Under the pieces are notes generated by a model. That model saw nothing but the letters and a program-made list of their open reading frames with translations. It was not told where the DNA came from and searched no databases. The position numbers and the translations under genes are program-made. Below are positions 36,948 to 45,808 of a DNA stretch of 64,000 nucleotides, piece by piece (positions within the stretch are counted from its first letter, which is position 1; each line of letters starts with the position of its first letter). Source of the stretch: Thermus thermophilus (lineage in GTDB: Bacteria; Deinococcota; Deinococci; Deinococcales; Thermaceae); the NCBI RefSeq assembly GCF_019974155.1, contig NZ_AP025158.1, positions 434,001-498,000 on the forward strand, given 5' to 3'.

Positions 36948-38665
36948 ACCGCAGGGAGCTCCTTCAGCTTCTTTCCGCCCTGGCGGTCCTGGGGCCTAGG
37001 GGTTGGGCCCGGGCCCTCGAGGACCCCAGGTCCCTTTACGACCTCCCCCCTTACGGGGACGCCACCCTCCTCTTCTTCTCCGACCTCCATGCCCAAGCCT
37101 TCCCCCACTACTTCATGGAGCCCCCGAACCTCATCGCCCCCAAGCCCCTCATGGGCCGCCCGGGTTACCTCACGGGAGAGGCCATCCTCCGCTACTACGG
37201 CGTGGAGCGGGGCACGCCCCTCGCCTACCTCCTCTCCCACGTGGACTTCGTGGAGCTCGCCCGCACCTTCGGGCCCATAGGGGGGATGGGCGCCCTCACC
37301 GCCCTCATCCGCGACCAGAAGGCCCGGGTGGAGGCGGAAGGGGGTAAGGCCTTGGTCCTGGACGGCGGGGACACCTGGACCAACTCCGGGCTTTCCCTCC
37401 TCACCCGGGGCGAGGCCCCGGTGCGGTGGCAGAACCTCGTGGGGGTGGACCACATGGTCTCCCACTGGGAGTGGACCCTGGGGCGGGAGCGCGTGGAGGA
37501 GCTCCTTGGGCTCTTCCAGGGAGAGTTCCTCTCCTACAACATCGTGGACGAGCTCTTCGGCGACCCCCTCTTCCCCGCCTACCGCATCCACCGGGTGGGG
37601 CCCTACGCCCTGGCGGTGGTGGGGGCGAGCTACCCCTACGTCAAGGTCTCCCACCCCGAGGCCTTTACGGAGGGCCTCTCCTTCGCCCTGGACGAGAGGC
37701 GGCTCCAGGAGGCGGTGGACCAGGCCCGCGCCGAGGGGGCGAACGCCGTGGTCCTCCTCTCCCACAACGGGATGCAGCTGGACGCCGCCTTGGCGGGGCG
37801 GATCCAGGGGATTGACCTCATCCTCTCCGGCCACACCCACGACCTCACCCCCAGGCCCTGGCGGGTGGGGAAGACCTGGATCGTGGCGGGGAGCGCCGCC
37901 GGGAAGGCCCTGATGCGGGTGGACCTGAAGCTCTGGAAGGGGGGGATCGCCAACCTCCGGGTGCGGGTGCTCCCCGTTCTCGCGGAGCACCTGCCCAAGG
38001 CCGAGGACGTGGAGGCCTTCCTCAAGGCCCAGCTCGCCCCCCATCAGGACCACCTCTTCACCCCCTTGGCCCTTTCCGAGACCCTCCTCTACAAGCGGGA
38101 CACCCTCTACTCCACCTGGGACCAGCTTGTAGGGGAGGCGGTGAGGGCCATTTACCCTGAGGTGGAGGTGGTCTTCAGCCCGGCGGTGCGCTGGGGGACC
38201 ACCATCCTGCCGGGGCAGGCCATCACCTGGGACCACCTCTACGCCTACACCGGCTTCACCTACCCCGAGCTCTACCTCTTCTACCTCCGGGGAGAGCAGA
38301 TCAAGGCGGTCCTGGAGGACATCGCCAGCAACGTCTTCACCCCGGACCCCTTCTACCAGCAGGGGGGGGACGTGAGCCGGGTCTTCGGCCTCCGCTACGT
38401 CCTGGACCCCGATGCCCCCACCGGGGCAAGGATCCGGGAGGTGGAGGTGGGGGGCAGGCCCCTGGACCCGAACCGCCGCTATTTGGTCGCCGCCTACGGG
38501 GGGAGGCTCCAGCGGGTGGGCGAGGCCAAGCCGGGGTACGAACCCAAGCCCATCTACGAGGTCCTCGCCGAGTACTTGAGGTCCGTGGGCCGGGTGCGCG
38601 TCCGGCCCGAGCCCAACGTGAAGGTCATTGGGCGCAGTTACCGCTTGCCGGAGGTGTGGGAATGA
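36944..38665 (+). CDS. soxB: SoxB thiosulfohydrolase
   Basis: 573 aa. Twin-Arg signal (NRRELLQLLSALAVLG). 5'-nucleotidase-like metal sites: FFSDLHAQ, LDGGDTWTNSG, LLSHNGMQ and LSGHTHDLTP. Uses two manganese ions to release sulfate from SoxY-bound sulfonate. T. thermophilus SoxB has a known structure of this fold. Confidence 0.96.
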   Translation: MNRRELLQLLSALAVLGPRGWARALEDPRSLYDLPPYGDATLLFFSDLHAQAFPHYFMEPPNLIAPKPLMGRPGYLTGEAILRYYGVERGTPLAYLLSHVDFVELARTFGPIGGMGALTALIRDQKARVEAEGGKALVLDGGDTWTNSGLSLLTRGEAPVRWQNLVGVDHMVSHWEWTLGRERVEELLGLFQGEFLSYNIVDELFGDPLFPAYRIHRVGPYALAVVGASYPYVKVSHPEAFTEGLSFALDERRLQEAVDQARAEGANAVVLLSHNGMQLDAALAGRIQGIDLILSGHTHDLTPRPWRVGKTWIVAGSAAGKALMRVDLKLWKGGIANLRVRVLPVLAEHLPKAEDVEAFLKAQLAPHQDHLFTPLALSETLLYKRDTLYSTWDQLVGEAVRAIYPEVEVVFSPAVRWGTTILPGQAITWDHLYAYTGFTYPELYLFYLRGEQIKAVLEDIASNVFTPDPFYQQGGDVSRVFGLRYVLDPDAPTGARIREVEVGGRPLDPNRRYLVAAYGGRLQRVGEAKPGYEPKPIYEVLAEYLRSVGRVRVRPEPNVKVIGRSYRLPEVWE

Positions 38666-39219
38666 AGGGAAAAGCGGTTTTGGCTGTAGGGGTTTTGCTC
38701 CTGGGCCTGGGGCTTTCCCAGGGGCCTTTTCGGGCCCGCCTCGAGGCCGCCATCCAGACGGGGGGCGAGGCCTTCGCCCAGGTGATGCTCTCCCAGGACA
38801 AGGCCCAGGCCCTCTGTACGCAGTACCGCGACAGGCTTCCCCCTGAACTTGTCCCGGCTTTCCTCGCGGAGCAAAGGGCCCTCATCAAGTACCCCGCCTC
38901 GGGGAAGCTCATGGGCGACTGGAAGAACGGGGAGAAGGTCTTCACCGACCCCAAGCGGGGCAACTGCTACGCCTGCCACCAAGGGGACCCCCGGGAGGTC
39001 GCCTACGGGACCATGGGGCCAAGCCTCACGGGCTACGGCGAGCGCGGCCTTTCGGAGGCGGTGGTGCGCTACACCTACGAGAAGATCTACAACGCCTGGG
39101 CCTTCGTCCCCTGTTCCCTCATGTACCGGGGCGGGGTGCACGGCCTCTTCACCCCCGAGGAGACCGCTGACCTGGTGGCCTTCCTCCTGGACCCCGAATC
39201 CCCCATCAACCGGAGGTGA
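38662..39219 (+). CDS. soxX: SoxX, second copy (cytochrome c)
   Basis: 185 aa. Signal peptide, KYPASGKLMGDWKNG before heme site CYACH, and axial Met in CSLMYRGG. Clearly a paralogue of the first SoxX (shared EQRALIKYPASGKLMGDW). ATG overlaps the soxB stop (ATGA). Followed 3 bp on by the second soxA, so the order X-A is reversed relative to the first pair. Confidence 0.9.
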   Translation: MKGKAVLAVGVLLLGLGLSQGPFRARLEAAIQTGGEAFAQVMLSQDKAQALCTQYRDRLPPELVPAFLAEQRALIKYPASGKLMGDWKNGEKVFTDPKRGNCYACHQGDPREVAYGTMGPSLTGYGERGLSEAVVRYTYEKIYNAWAFVPCSLMYRGGVHGLFTPEETADLVAFLLDPESPINRR

Positions 39220-39222
39220 GCC

Positions 39223-40029
39223 GTGAGCGTGCGGAAGAAGCGTCTGATCCTGCTGGCCGGGGTGGCCCTGGGGGCGCTTGGGGGGCTTGTGGCCTACACG
39301 CAACAAAACAAGCCCCTGGATCCCTTTGAGGAGGCCATGCGCCAGCGGGAGATGTACCTGGAGACCTTCGGCGTCCTCCCCGGCGACCTCTTCGTGGAGG
39401 AGGGGAAGGAGCTCTTTTACCGGAAAGGGCCCTCGGGCAAGACCCTGGAGGAGTGCGACTTCGGCCTGGGCAAGGGGGTTTTGGAAGGGGTCTACGCCGT
39501 CTTGCCCAAGTACTTCCCCGACACGGGCCGGGTGGAGGACCTGGAGACCAGGGTCTACACCTGCATGCAACGGGTCCAGGGCTTCAAGCCCGAGGAGATC
39601 CAGCGGGACGAGGTGCGGGCCATCACCACCTTCATCGCCTCCAAGTCCAGCAAGGCCAAGATCCAGGTGGTGCCCAAGCACCCCCAGGAGATCGCCATGT
39701 ACAACCTGGGGCGGGAGCTCTGGTACACCCGCGCCGGGCCCCGGGACATGAGCTGCGCCGTCTGCCACGAGCAGTACGCGGGCCAAAGGGTGCGGCTTTC
39801 CCCGGTGCGGAGCCCCAGGCAGGGCCTCGGCAACGAGTGGCCCGCCTACCGCTTTGAGGAGGACAAGCTCTACACCATGCAGGACCGGATTGACTTCTGC
39901 TACGAGTCCATCGGCATCCCCAAACCCGAGTTCTACTCGGAGGCCCACATCGCCCTCACCACCTACATCCTGGCCGAGGCCACCAAGGCGGGGCAGGCCT
40001 TCCTGGAGCTCCCCTTCTTCACGAGGTAG
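39223..40029 (+). CDS. soxA: SoxA, second copy (cytochrome c, membrane-anchored)
   Basis: 268 aa, GTG start. The N-terminus (RKKRLILLAGVALGALGGLVAY) looks like an uncleaved anchor, unlike the first copy. Shares RKGPSGKTLEECDFGLGKG and the Cys in YTCMQRVQGFKPEE. Heme site CAVCH; late Cys in RIDFCYES in the active-site place. Divergent enough from copy one to suggest a different role or partner. Confidence 0.9.
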   Translation: MSVRKKRLILLAGVALGALGGLVAYTQQNKPLDPFEEAMRQREMYLETFGVLPGDLFVEEGKELFYRKGPSGKTLEECDFGLGKGVLEGVYAVLPKYFPDTGRVEDLETRVYTCMQRVQGFKPEEIQRDEVRAITTFIASKSSKAKIQVVPKHPQEIAMYNLGRELWYTRAGPRDMSCAVCHEQYAGQRVRLSPVRSPRQGLGNEWPAYRFEEDKLYTMQDRIDFCYESIGIPKPEFYSEAHIALTTYILAEATKAGQAFLELPFFTR

Positions 40030-40031
40030 CC

Positions 40032-40466
40032 ATGCGCCGGCGGGACCTCTTGGCCCTCCTCCCCCTCCTCGCCCTGGCCCGGGGGCAGGGCGGGGCGGGG
40101 GAGGACTGGACCGAGGCCTTCGGCCGCTTCCTCAAGGCGGTGCCCCCGGCGGGCTACCTCGTCTACCCCACGGAGGCCTACGACCTCCTCCTCTTTGAGC
40201 CCTTCGTCCTGGACGTGCGCACCGCCGAGGAGAGGACGCGGGGTTACATTCCGGGCTCGGTGCACATCTACGCCGGGGAGGTCCCGGACCGCCTGGGGGA
40301 GCTTCCCCGGGATAAGGAGGCCCTGATCCTCGTCTACTGCAACTCGGGGAGCGTCTCCGCGGTGGTGGCGGCGTTTCTGCAGGCCAAAGGCTACAGGAAC
40401 GCCAAGAACATCGCCCACGGTTTCAAGGGCTGGCTGGACGCCGGCCTTCCGGTGGAGGGAGCATGA
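40032..40466 (+). CDS. Exported rhodanese-domain protein
   Basis: 144 aa. Signal (MRRRDLLALLPLLALARGQG; two Arg, possibly Tat). Rhodanese loop LVYCNSGSVSA with catalytic Cys, preceded by FVLDVRTAEERTRGYIPGSVHI. May move sulfane sulfur between SoxYZ and other carriers. Overlaps the DUF302 gene by 4 bp. Confidence 0.85.
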   Translation: MRRRDLLALLPLLALARGQGGAGEDWTEAFGRFLKAVPPAGYLVYPTEAYDLLLFEPFVLDVRTAEERTRGYIPGSVHIYAGEVPDRLGELPRDKEALILVYCNSGSVSAVVAAFLQAKGYRNAKNIAHGFKGWLDAGLPVEGA

Positions 40467-41317
40467 AAAGGATCCTGGTGGCCGTTCTCGCGGCGCTGGG
40501 CCTGGCCTTGGCCCAGGCCCTGGTGGTGGAGGTGGAGGGTTCCTTGGAGGACGTGGAGGCGAGGGCCCTTAAGGCCCTCGAGGCGGCGGGCCTGCAGGTG
40601 GACCGGGTCTTGAACCTGGGCGAGCAGGTGCGCCAGGTGACGGGCCCGGGCTTCCCCGAGTACCGGCTCATCGTCCTGAAGCCGGAGAAGGGGAGTGTGG
40701 CCGCCGTGAGCAAGAACCCCATGGCGGCCATCGTCCTCCCGCCCACCGTCTTCCTGACGGGGGAGGGGGAGCGCTACCTGGTGGGCACCTTTGACCCCCA
40801 CCTCCTTTTCGGGATGCTCGGGGTCTACGAGGGGGCGGTGCGGGACCTCGGCCTCAGGCTCCAGGCGGCCTTGGGGAGGCTCGGCCTGGTGCGCCGCGTG
40901 GCCCCCGCCGCGATGCCGGACCCGCAAAGCGGCCTGATGCCCGCCCTCCTCTACCGGGTCCCCCAGGCCAGCGTGGAGGAGGTGGTCCTCCTGGTGGAGA
41001 CGGAGCTCACCTCGAGGGGCCTGAACCTCCTGCCCCACGTGCGGGTGGGCCCGGTCACGGTGATCATGCCCTGCAAGAGCGAGTGGGCCCGCATCATGTT
41101 CCTCACCCAGCCCGCCGGGGGGTTCGCCGCCCCTTGCCGCTTCTTCGCCATGTCCATGGGGGAGGACGTCCTGGTGGGGGCCATTGAACCCATGCTCATG
41201 ACCATCATGCCCGGCGTCCCGGGCTCGGAGGCGGTGGGGATGCTCCAGGAGGCCCGGCAGGTGATGGGCGAGGTGCTGGAGTCCGTGGGCGGGAAGCCTT
41301 ACCGCCCTGGGCAATAA
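40463..41317 (+). CDS. Exported DUF302 protein (two DUF302 modules)
   Basis: 284 aa. Signal (MKRILVAVLAALGLALAQA). Two DUF302-like modules: EYRLIVLKPEKGSVAAVSKN ... FLTGEGERYLVGTFDP and PVTVIMPCKSEWARIMFLTQ. DUF302 function is unknown; it recurs beside rhodanese and sulfur-oxidation genes. Two Cys (PCKSEW, APCRFF) may handle sulfur (inference). Confidence 0.75.
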   Translation: MKRILVAVLAALGLALAQALVVEVEGSLEDVEARALKALEAAGLQVDRVLNLGEQVRQVTGPGFPEYRLIVLKPEKGSVAAVSKNPMAAIVLPPTVFLTGEGERYLVGTFDPHLLFGMLGVYEGAVRDLGLRLQAALGRLGLVRRVAPAAMPDPQSGLMPALLYRVPQASVEEVVLLVETELTSRGLNLLPHVRVGPVTVIMPCKSEWARIMFLTQPAGGFAAPCRFFAMSMGEDVLVGAIEPMLMTIMPGVPGSEAVGMLQEARQVMGEVLESVGGKPYRPGQ

Positions 41318-41332
41318 GTAAGGAGGTGAGGT

Positions 41333-42620
41333 ATGGCGAAGGTGAAGCGCAGGGACCTGTTGAAGGCGGGGGCCGCCTTGGCGGCGGCCGGCACCCTGGG
41401 CAAGGGCTTCGCCCAGGAGTTCTACGCGAGCCCTCCCACCCTCCTCCCCCGCTCCCGGGCCCCCCGGGTGGTGGTGGTGGGGGGCGGCTGGGGCGGGACC
41501 ACGGTGGCCCGCAAGGTCAAGCAGCAGAACCCCGGGGTGGAGGTGGTGCTCGTGGAGCAGAAGCCCATCTTCATGTCCTGCCCCATGTCCAACCTCTTCC
41601 TCGCCGGGGTGAAGCCTTTGGAGTGGCTCGTCTTTGACTACACCAACGTGGTCAAGGACGGGGTCATCTTCGTCCAGGAGAAGGTCCTGGAGATCAACCG
41701 GGAGCGCCGCCTGGTGCGCACCACGGGGGGGTACCTGGCCTACGACTTCCTGGTCCTCGCCCCCGGCATTGACTACATGTACGAGGCCATCCCCGGCTAC
41801 GAGGAGGCCAAGCCCTTCCTGCCCGTGGGCTTCAAGCCCTTTGAGCACGTCGCCCTCCGCCGCATGCTGGACCAGTTTGACGAGACCGGGGGTGAGCTCG
41901 TCATGTACATTCCCCCGCCCCCCCTACCGCTGCCCCCCTGGGCCTTACGAGCGGGCGGCCATGCTGGCCTGGCGGCTCAAGACCAAGGGGGTGAAGGGGA
42001 AGGTCATCGTCCTGGACGCTAACCCCCAGCCCCTCTCCAAGGCCCCCGGGTTCCTCGCCGCCTACAACGAGCTTTACAAGGACTACCTGGAGTATGTCCC
42101 CAACACCCGCATCACCGGCCTGGACTACGAGAAGAAGGTGGTGAAGACCGAGCTCGGGGATGTTCCCTTCACCCTGGCCAACGTCATCCCCCCCATGAAG
42201 GCGGCGGAGATCGTGCGCCAGGCGGGGCTTGGGGAGCGGTGGGCCAACGTCCGCATCCCCTACTTCCTCTCCGAGGCCGACGACCGGATCTATCTGGTCG
42301 GGGACATCACCGGGAACACCCCCTACCCCAAAAGCGGCATGATCGCCTACGTCTCCGGCACCATCGTGGCCCGCCACCTCACGGAGAGGCTCAAGGGGAA
42401 GCCCCTCGCCGAGATCCCGCCGGAGCTTCCCACCAACATCTGCTACTCCTTCGTGGACTCCGAGGAGGCCATCTGGGTCTCCGCCAACTACTCCTGGGAC
42501 GAGGCGGAGAAGCGCATCCAGGCGCAAAGCCAGGTGGACAACCAGCGCTCCAAGGCGAACGGCGAGGCGGCCATCGGCTGGGCCTTGGGCCTCTGGAACG
42601 ACATGTTCGGCCCGGCCTAA
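41333..42620 (+). CDS. soxF: SoxF-type flavoprotein (flavocytochrome c sulfide dehydrogenase), frameshifted
   Basis: About 428 aa once corrected. Tat-like KRRDLLKAGAALAAAGTL signal, FAD loop VVVVGGGWGGTTVARKV, redox Cys in IFMSCPMSNLFL, then APGIDYMYEAIPGYEE. At 41918-41924 a run of seven C shifts the frame. Six C would restore PPPPYRCPPGPYERAAMLAW, the family motif. The second half continues in frame to 42620 with LVGDITGNTPYPKSG and CYSFVDSEEAIWV. Either an assembly slip, a recent inactivation, or phase variation. AAGGAGGTGAGGT precedes the ATG. Confidence 0.85.
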
Positions 42621-42630
42621 GGGCTTTTTA

Positions 42631-42654
42631 CCCCCGCCCCTTTAGGGGCGGGGG
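42631..42654 (+). terminator. Intrinsic terminator after soxF
   Basis: Perfect 10-bp stem CCCCCGCCCC-TTTA-GGGGCGGGGG, followed by GTTCCCTTG. Separates the sox operon from soxCD. Confidence 0.75.
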
Positions 42655-42668
42655 GTTCCCTTGCGGGA

Positions 42669-42686
42669 ATAGAATACGCTAGGAGG
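42669..42686 (+). promoter_or_regulatory. Promoter and ribosome site of soxC
   Basis: TAGAAT (42669-42674) as -10 and TAGGAGG (42680-42686) before ATG 42691. Shows soxCD can be expressed independently. Confidence 0.5.
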
Positions 42687-42690
42687 GTAT

Positions 42691-43983
42691 ATGGACCGAA
42701 GGAGGTTTTTCCGGATTCTGGGCGCAGGGGGGCTTTTGGGCCTCTTCAAGGCCAAGGCCCAGGGGCTTCCCTGGACGGAGGAGACCTTCGCCCCCACCAA
42801 GACCCTGGGGGCGCCCCTCGCCGAATACGGGGAGCGGAGCCCCTTTGAGGCCGGGGTGGTGCGCTACATCTCCCCCAACCTCCGCACCCGCCACTCGGGG
42901 GCGAGCTTCGCCCCCCTGGAGCGGCTGGAGGGGGTCATCACCCCGAACGGCCTCCACTTTGAGCGCCACCACGCCGGGGCCCCGCAGGTGGACCCCAAGC
43001 ACTACCGCCTGGTGATCCACGGGATGGTGGAGCGGCCTTTGGTCCTCACCCTGGAGGACCTGAAGCGCTTCCCCTCCGTGACCCGCACCTACTTCATTGA
43101 GTGCGCCGGGAACGGGCAAAACGGCTACCGCAACCCCCCGGACCCCGAGCTCACCGCCACCCGCAGCCGCGGCCTCGCCTCCAACGCCAGCTGGACCGGG
43201 GTGCCCCTGGCCCTCCTCCTCAAGGAGGCGGGGGTGAAGCCTGGGGCCAGGTGGCTCATCCCCGAGGGGATGGACGCCGCCATGTACACCCGTTCCCTCC
43301 CTCTGGAGAAGGCCATGGAGGACGTCCTCGTGGCCTACGCGCAAAACGGGGAAGCGCTTCGGCCTGAGCAGGGCTATCCCGTGCGTTTGGTGGTGCCGGG
43401 GTGGGAGGGGAGCATCCAGGTGAAGTGGCTGAGGCGCATCCTGGTCACGGACCTGCCCGCCATGGCCAAGGACGAGACCAGCGAATACACGGACGTCATG
43501 GCGGACGGGCGGGTCCTCGCCTTCACTTGGGTCATGGAGCCCCAGTCCATCATCACCTACCCCTCCGGGGGCCAGCGGGTCCAGCCCGGCTTCCACGAGA
43601 TCCGGGGCCTGGCCTGGAGCGGCTTCGGCCGCATCGCCAAGGTGGAGGTTTCCTTTGACGAGGGCAAGACCTGGCGGCAGGCCACCCTCGAGCCTCCCGT
43701 GGAGCCCTACGCCTTCGTCCGCTTTAAGCTCCCCTGGTACTGGGACGGCAAGGAGGTGGTCCTCTGGAGCCGGGCCTGGGACGAGAAGGGCAACACCCAG
43801 CCCACCCGGGAGGAGTTCTTCCGCCGCTGGAGCCGGAACAACCGCTACCACTACAACGCCATCCAGGCTTGGCGGATCCTGCCGGACGGCCGGGTGGTGA
43901 ACGGCGACCGCCCCCTGGGCCAAGGGGCCTTCGCCCCGGTCGGCCCCGTGGGGGGGTGCGATGGGGAGGTGTTGGATGTTTAG
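42691..43983 (+). CDS. soxC: Sulfane dehydrogenase molybdopterin subunit SoxC
   Basis: 430 aa. Tat signal (DRRRFFRILGAGGLLGL). Sulfite oxidase fold: the molybdenum ligand Cys138 in YFIECAGNGQNG, and C-terminal dimerisation beta-domain (YPSGGQRVQPGFHEIRGLAW, VSFDEGKTWRQA). Oxidises the sulfane sulfur on SoxY, giving six electrons to SoxD. Its end overlaps soxD by 8 bp. Confidence 0.94.
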   Translation: MDRRRFFRILGAGGLLGLFKAKAQGLPWTEETFAPTKTLGAPLAEYGERSPFEAGVVRYISPNLRTRHSGASFAPLERLEGVITPNGLHFERHHAGAPQVDPKHYRLVIHGMVERPLVLTLEDLKRFPSVTRTYFIECAGNGQNGYRNPPDPELTATRSRGLASNASWTGVPLALLLKEAGVKPGARWLIPEGMDAAMYTRSLPLEKAMEDVLVAYAQNGEALRPEQGYPVRLVVPGWEGSIQVKWLRRILVTDLPAMAKDETSEYTDVMADGRVLAFTWVMEPQSIITYPSGGQRVQPGFHEIRGLAWSGFGRIAKVEVSFDEGKTWRQATLEPPVEPYAFVRFKLPWYWDGKEVVLWSRAWDEKGNTQPTREEFFRRWSRNNRYHYNAIQAWRILPDGRVVNGDRPLGQGAFAPVGPVGGCDGEVLDV

Positions 43984-44533
43984 GCGCGCCCTCGCTTGGG
44001 GGGCCCTCCTCGCCGCCTTGGGCCTCGCCTTGGCCGCGCGTTACGGCCTGGGCACGCCCATCTCCGAGGAGCTCGCCCGCCAGTACGACCTTAGGCCCGT
44101 GGTTCTGCCCGACGGCCGCGGCCTTCCTCCCGGGGAGGGGAGGGTGGAGGAGGGCCAAAGGATCTACGCCCAGAAGTGCGCTTCCTGCCACGGGGAGAAC
44201 GGGGAGGGGTATCCCTTCAACCGCCTGGTCTCCGAGCCTTTCCCCATCACCCCGGACACGGAGCCCGTGGAGTACGCCATCGGCAACTACTGGCCCTACG
44301 CTACCACGCTCTTTGACTACATCCGCCGGGCCATGCCCTTCGGCCAGGCGGGGACGCTGACGGACGAGGAGGTCTACCACCTCGTGGCCTTCCTCCTCTA
44401 CATGAACGGGATCATTGACGCCGGCACCCCCGTGAACCAGAAGACCCTCTCCGAGATCCGGATGCCCGCCCGGGAGCTTCTGGAGCTGGACCCCGAGACC
44501 AAGCGCCGCTTCCCCTGGCTCACCCTGCCTTAG
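43976..44533 (+). CDS. soxD: SoxD-like monoheme cytochrome c
   Basis: 185 aa. Signal or anchor (MFRRALAWGALLAALGLALAARYG), heme site CASCHGENGEG and Met ligand in RRAMPFGQAG. Classical SoxD has two hemes; this has one, with the C-terminal half absent. Accepts SoxC electrons and passes them to c-552. Confidence 0.88.
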   Translation: MFRRALAWGALLAALGLALAARYGLGTPISEELARQYDLRPVVLPDGRGLPPGEGRVEEGQRIYAQKCASCHGENGEGYPFNRLVSEPFPITPDTEPVEYAIGNYWPYATTLFDYIRRAMPFGQAGTLTDEEVYHLVAFLLYMNGIIDAGTPVNQKTLSEIRMPARELLELDPETKRRFPWLTLP

Positions 44534-44543
44534 GATGGGGGGT

Positions 44544-45212
44544 ATGACGCTTTCCTTGACGGCGGCCTTTTTGGCGGGGGTGCTCTCCTTCCTCTCCCCC
44601 TGCGTCTTGCCCCTCGTTCCCACCTACCTCTTCTACCTGGGGGGGGAGAGGGGGCGCCCCCTCTTCAACGCCTTCTTCTTCATCCTGGGCTTTGGGGCGG
44701 TCTTCTTTCTCCTGGGCCTGCCCTTCACCCTCCTCGGGGGGCTCCTCTTTGAACACCGCCAGACCCTGGCCCGGGTGGGGGGGGCGGTGCTCATCCTCTT
44801 CGGCCTTTACATGCTGGGCCTGAGGCCCAGGTGGGGGGTGGCCCTCCGCTACGAGGGGGAGACGGGCCGCCCCTTGGGGGCCTTCCTCCTTGGGGCCACC
44901 CTGGCCCTGGGCTGGACCCCGTGCATCGGCCCTATCCTTGGGGCCATCCTGACCCTTACCGCCGTGGGGGGCGGGGTGGGGTTCCTCCTGGCCTACATCC
45001 TGGGCCTGGCGGTGCCCTTCCTCCTGGTGGCCCTTTTCGCCGAGCGGCTCAAGGGCTGGCTCAGGCGGGCCGGGCGGCTTTCCCACTACGTGGAGGTCTT
45101 CGCGGGGGTGGTCCTCATCGCCGTGGGGGTGCTCCTCCTCACCGACACCTTCACCGCCCTCAACACCTTCTTCCTCCGGATTACCCCGGAGTGGTTGCAG
45201 AAGTACCTGTGA
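44544..45212 (+). CDS. ccdA: Cytochrome c biogenesis membrane protein CcdA
   Basis: 222 aa, six membrane helices. FLSPCVLPLVPTYLFYLGG and LALGWTPCIGPILGAIL hold the paired redox cysteines. It carries thiol reducing power from cytoplasmic thioredoxin to periplasmic partners such as CcmG and the SoxW-like protein. ATG 44535 is an in-frame alternative; 44544 follows a GGGGGG run. Confidence 0.92.
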   Translation: MTLSLTAAFLAGVLSFLSPCVLPLVPTYLFYLGGERGRPLFNAFFFILGFGAVFFLLGLPFTLLGGLLFEHRQTLARVGGAVLILFGLYMLGLRPRWGVALRYEGETGRPLGAFLLGATLALGWTPCIGPILGAILTLTAVGGGVGFLLAYILGLAVPFLLVALFAERLKGWLRRAGRLSHYVEVFAGVVLIAVGVLLLTDTFTALNTFFLRITPEWLQKYL

Positions 45213-45238
45213 ACCCCTTGCCCTAAACTGGGGTAGGC

Positions 45239-45808
45239 ATGCTCCTTCGCCTCGAGGCCGTTTCCAAGCGCTTTGGCCGCGACTGGGTCTTCCGCGATCT
45301 GAACCTTGCCCTAAAGCGGGGAGAGGTGGTGGCCCTCCTGGGCCCGAACGGCTCGGGCAAGACCACCCTCCTCCGCCTCATGGCGGGGCTTATAAGGCCC
45401 ACCCGGGGCCGGGTGGAGCGAAGGGGAAGGCCCCTCTTCCTCCCCAACCCCCCCGCCTTCCACCGCCACCTCACCGCCCGGGAGCACCTCCTCTTTGACC
45501 TGGGCTTCCACGGGGCAGCGGGGGACTGGGAGGGGGCCTTGGCCCGCTTCGCCCTCCCCCCGGACCTTCCCCTCGCCGCCTTCTCCAGCGGGATGAAAAA
45601 GCGCCTCGCCCTCGCCCGCCTTCTCCTCCTGAGGCCCGACCTCTGGCTTTTGGACGAGCCGGAGACGGCCTTGGACCAAGAGGGGCGGAGGCTTCTTCTG
45701 GAGGTCTTGGAGGAGGCCCGTAAGGGCGCCGGGGTGGTCCTCGCCACCCACGACCGGGCCCTGGCCGAGGCGGTGGCCGACCGGGCGGTGTGGCTGGGGG
45801 CGGCGTGA
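45239..45808 (+). CDS. ccmA: Heme exporter ATP-binding protein CcmA
   Basis: 189 aa, short ABC protein. Walker [10 protein letters not shown], signature FSSGMKKRLALARLLLL, Walker B LWLLDEPETALD, LATHDRALAEAV. With CcmB and CcmC it releases heme-loaded CcmE. TAAACT lies 9 nt before ATG. First ccm gene; overlaps ccmB by GTGA. Confidence 0.92.
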   Translation: MLLRLEAVSKRFGRDWVFRDLNLALKRGEVVALLGPNGSGKTTLLRLMAGLIRPTRGRVERRGRPLFLPNPPAFHRHLTAREHLLFDLGFHGAAGDWEGALARFALPPDLPLAAFSSGMKKRLALARLLLLRPDLWLLDEPETALDQEGRRLLLEVLEEARKGAGVVLATHDRALAEAVADRAVWLGAA

